From: Flavobacteriales bacterium UBA5939
Lineage (GTDB): Bacteria > Bacteroidota > Bacteroidia > Flavobacteriales > Schleiferiaceae
Assembly: GCA_002430755.1 (NCBI GenBank)
Contig: DJCX01000121.1
Location: 1 to 7,448 of the forward strand
Direction of reading: 5' to 3'
Length of the DNA stretch: 7,448 nucleotides
The notes below the pieces were generated by a model, which saw only the letters and a program-made list of their open reading frames with translations, was not told the origin of the DNA and ran no database searches. Numbering within the stretch: position 1 is the first letter of the stretch; each line of letters begins with the position of its first letter. The translations under genes were made by a program, and so were the position numbers. Shown here piece after piece: positions 7,055-7,448 of this stretch.

Positions 7055-7448
7055 TGACGCGGACTGAGGCATCTCAGATTGTAAAACGCCTTGCTAAGGA
7101 ACAGGGCTTCGACGCCTGTGGAATTTCTGCTGCAGGATTTTTAGAGGAAGAGGCGACGGGTTTGGAGAATTGGCTTAAGGCCGGATACCACGGTACGATG
7201 AGTTGGATGGAGAATCATTTCGATGCTCGTTTAGATCCACGAAAGCTTGTTCCAGGTGCGAAATCTGTCATCAGTGTAACGCTGAACTATTTCCCAGAAG
7301 AAACACAAGAGGAGGGTACGCCCAAGATTTCTAAATATGCGTACGGCCGCGATTATCACAAGGTCGTTCGTGGTAAGCTCAAGCGTATGTTACAAGGCAT
7401 ACAGGGGGAGATAGGTGAGGTAGAAGGCAGAGGATTCGTGGACAGTGC
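7054..7448 (+). CDS. queG: QueG, epoxyqueuosine reductase (3' truncated by window edge)
   Basis: QueG is a cobalamin- and [4Fe-4S]-dependent enzyme that reduces epoxyqueuosine to queuosine at position 34 of tRNAs with GUN anticodons, the last step of queuosine synthesis. The gene was found by reading on from the ATG in the TGATG junction with ruvB. The frame stays open to the window edge and gives 131 residues of a protein usually 300-380 long. Family blocks are EQGFDACGIS (16-25), GYHGTMSWM (44-52), RLDPRKLVPGAKSVI (59-73), SKYAYGRDYHKVVR (93-106) and RGFVDS (126-131). D130 in the last block corresponds to the conserved active-site Asp near cobalamin. The Cys-rich ferredoxin-like clusters lie beyond the window, so integrity cannot be judged. 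The one-base stop/start overlap implies translation coupled to ruvB. Confidence 0.92.
   Translation, partial: MTRTEASQIVKRLAKEQGFDACGISAAGFLEEEATGLENWLKAGYHGTMSWMENHFDARLDPRKLVPGAKSVISVTLNYFPEETQEEGTPKISKYAYGRDYHKVVRGKLKRMLQGIQGEIGEVEGRGFVDS

Noticed and set aside
1..7448. Possible undescribed multi-gene system (defence, mobile or biosynthetic)
   Set aside because: Every gene belongs to a recognised family in a plausible housekeeping arrangement. No integrase, transposase, toxin, nuclease or unexplained gap over 300 bases is present.

Overview
The window looks like chromosomal DNA from a Bacteroidota bacterium, most likely a member of the Flavobacteriales. The evidence is the protein set: an alternative complex III (ACIII) with an NrfD-like ActC, a DUF3341 ActD, a monoheme lipoprotein ActE and an ActF with a histidine-rich loop. 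This runs directly into a cytochrome c oxidase with the Bacteroidota-style CuA motif CNKICGAAHYNM. Strong Shine-Dalgarno sequences are largely absent, as expected for this phylum. A family or genus assignment would be a guess. All genes are on the + strand and almost every base is coding.

Bases 1-5951 are the downstream part of a respiratory operon. In order they hold the 3' end of actC (cut by the window edge), actD (14-nt overlap with actC), actE (1-nt gap), actF (15-nt gap), coxB (19-nt gap) and coxA (23-nt gap). ActA (multiheme cytochrome) and ActB (iron-sulfur/molybdopterin-like subunit) are expected just upstream. The encoded machine should oxidise menaquinol at ACIII, pass electrons through c-type hemes including that of ActE to CuA on CoxB, and reduce O2 at the heme a3-CuB site of CoxA. 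Placing both enzymes in one operon agrees with the ACIII-aa3 supercomplex known from Flavobacterium. A strong intrinsic terminator (5978-6007) closes this unit.

Bases 6026-7448 are a second, housekeeping unit: ruvB (Holliday-junction branch-migration ATPase), then queG (epoxyqueuosine reductase, cut by the right edge), whose ATG overlaps the ruvB stop codon by one base.

No RNA gene, mobile element, CRISPR array or sign of recent transfer was seen, and I found no undescribed multi-gene system. The most distinctive signal is an in-frame 39-bp tandem repeat in actF. It encodes 24 histidines in 79 residues, in a loop predicted to face the periplasm. Secondary points are the elaborated CoxB subunit and the question of how ruvB-queG is transcribed when its start codon lies only 18 nt beyond the terminator.
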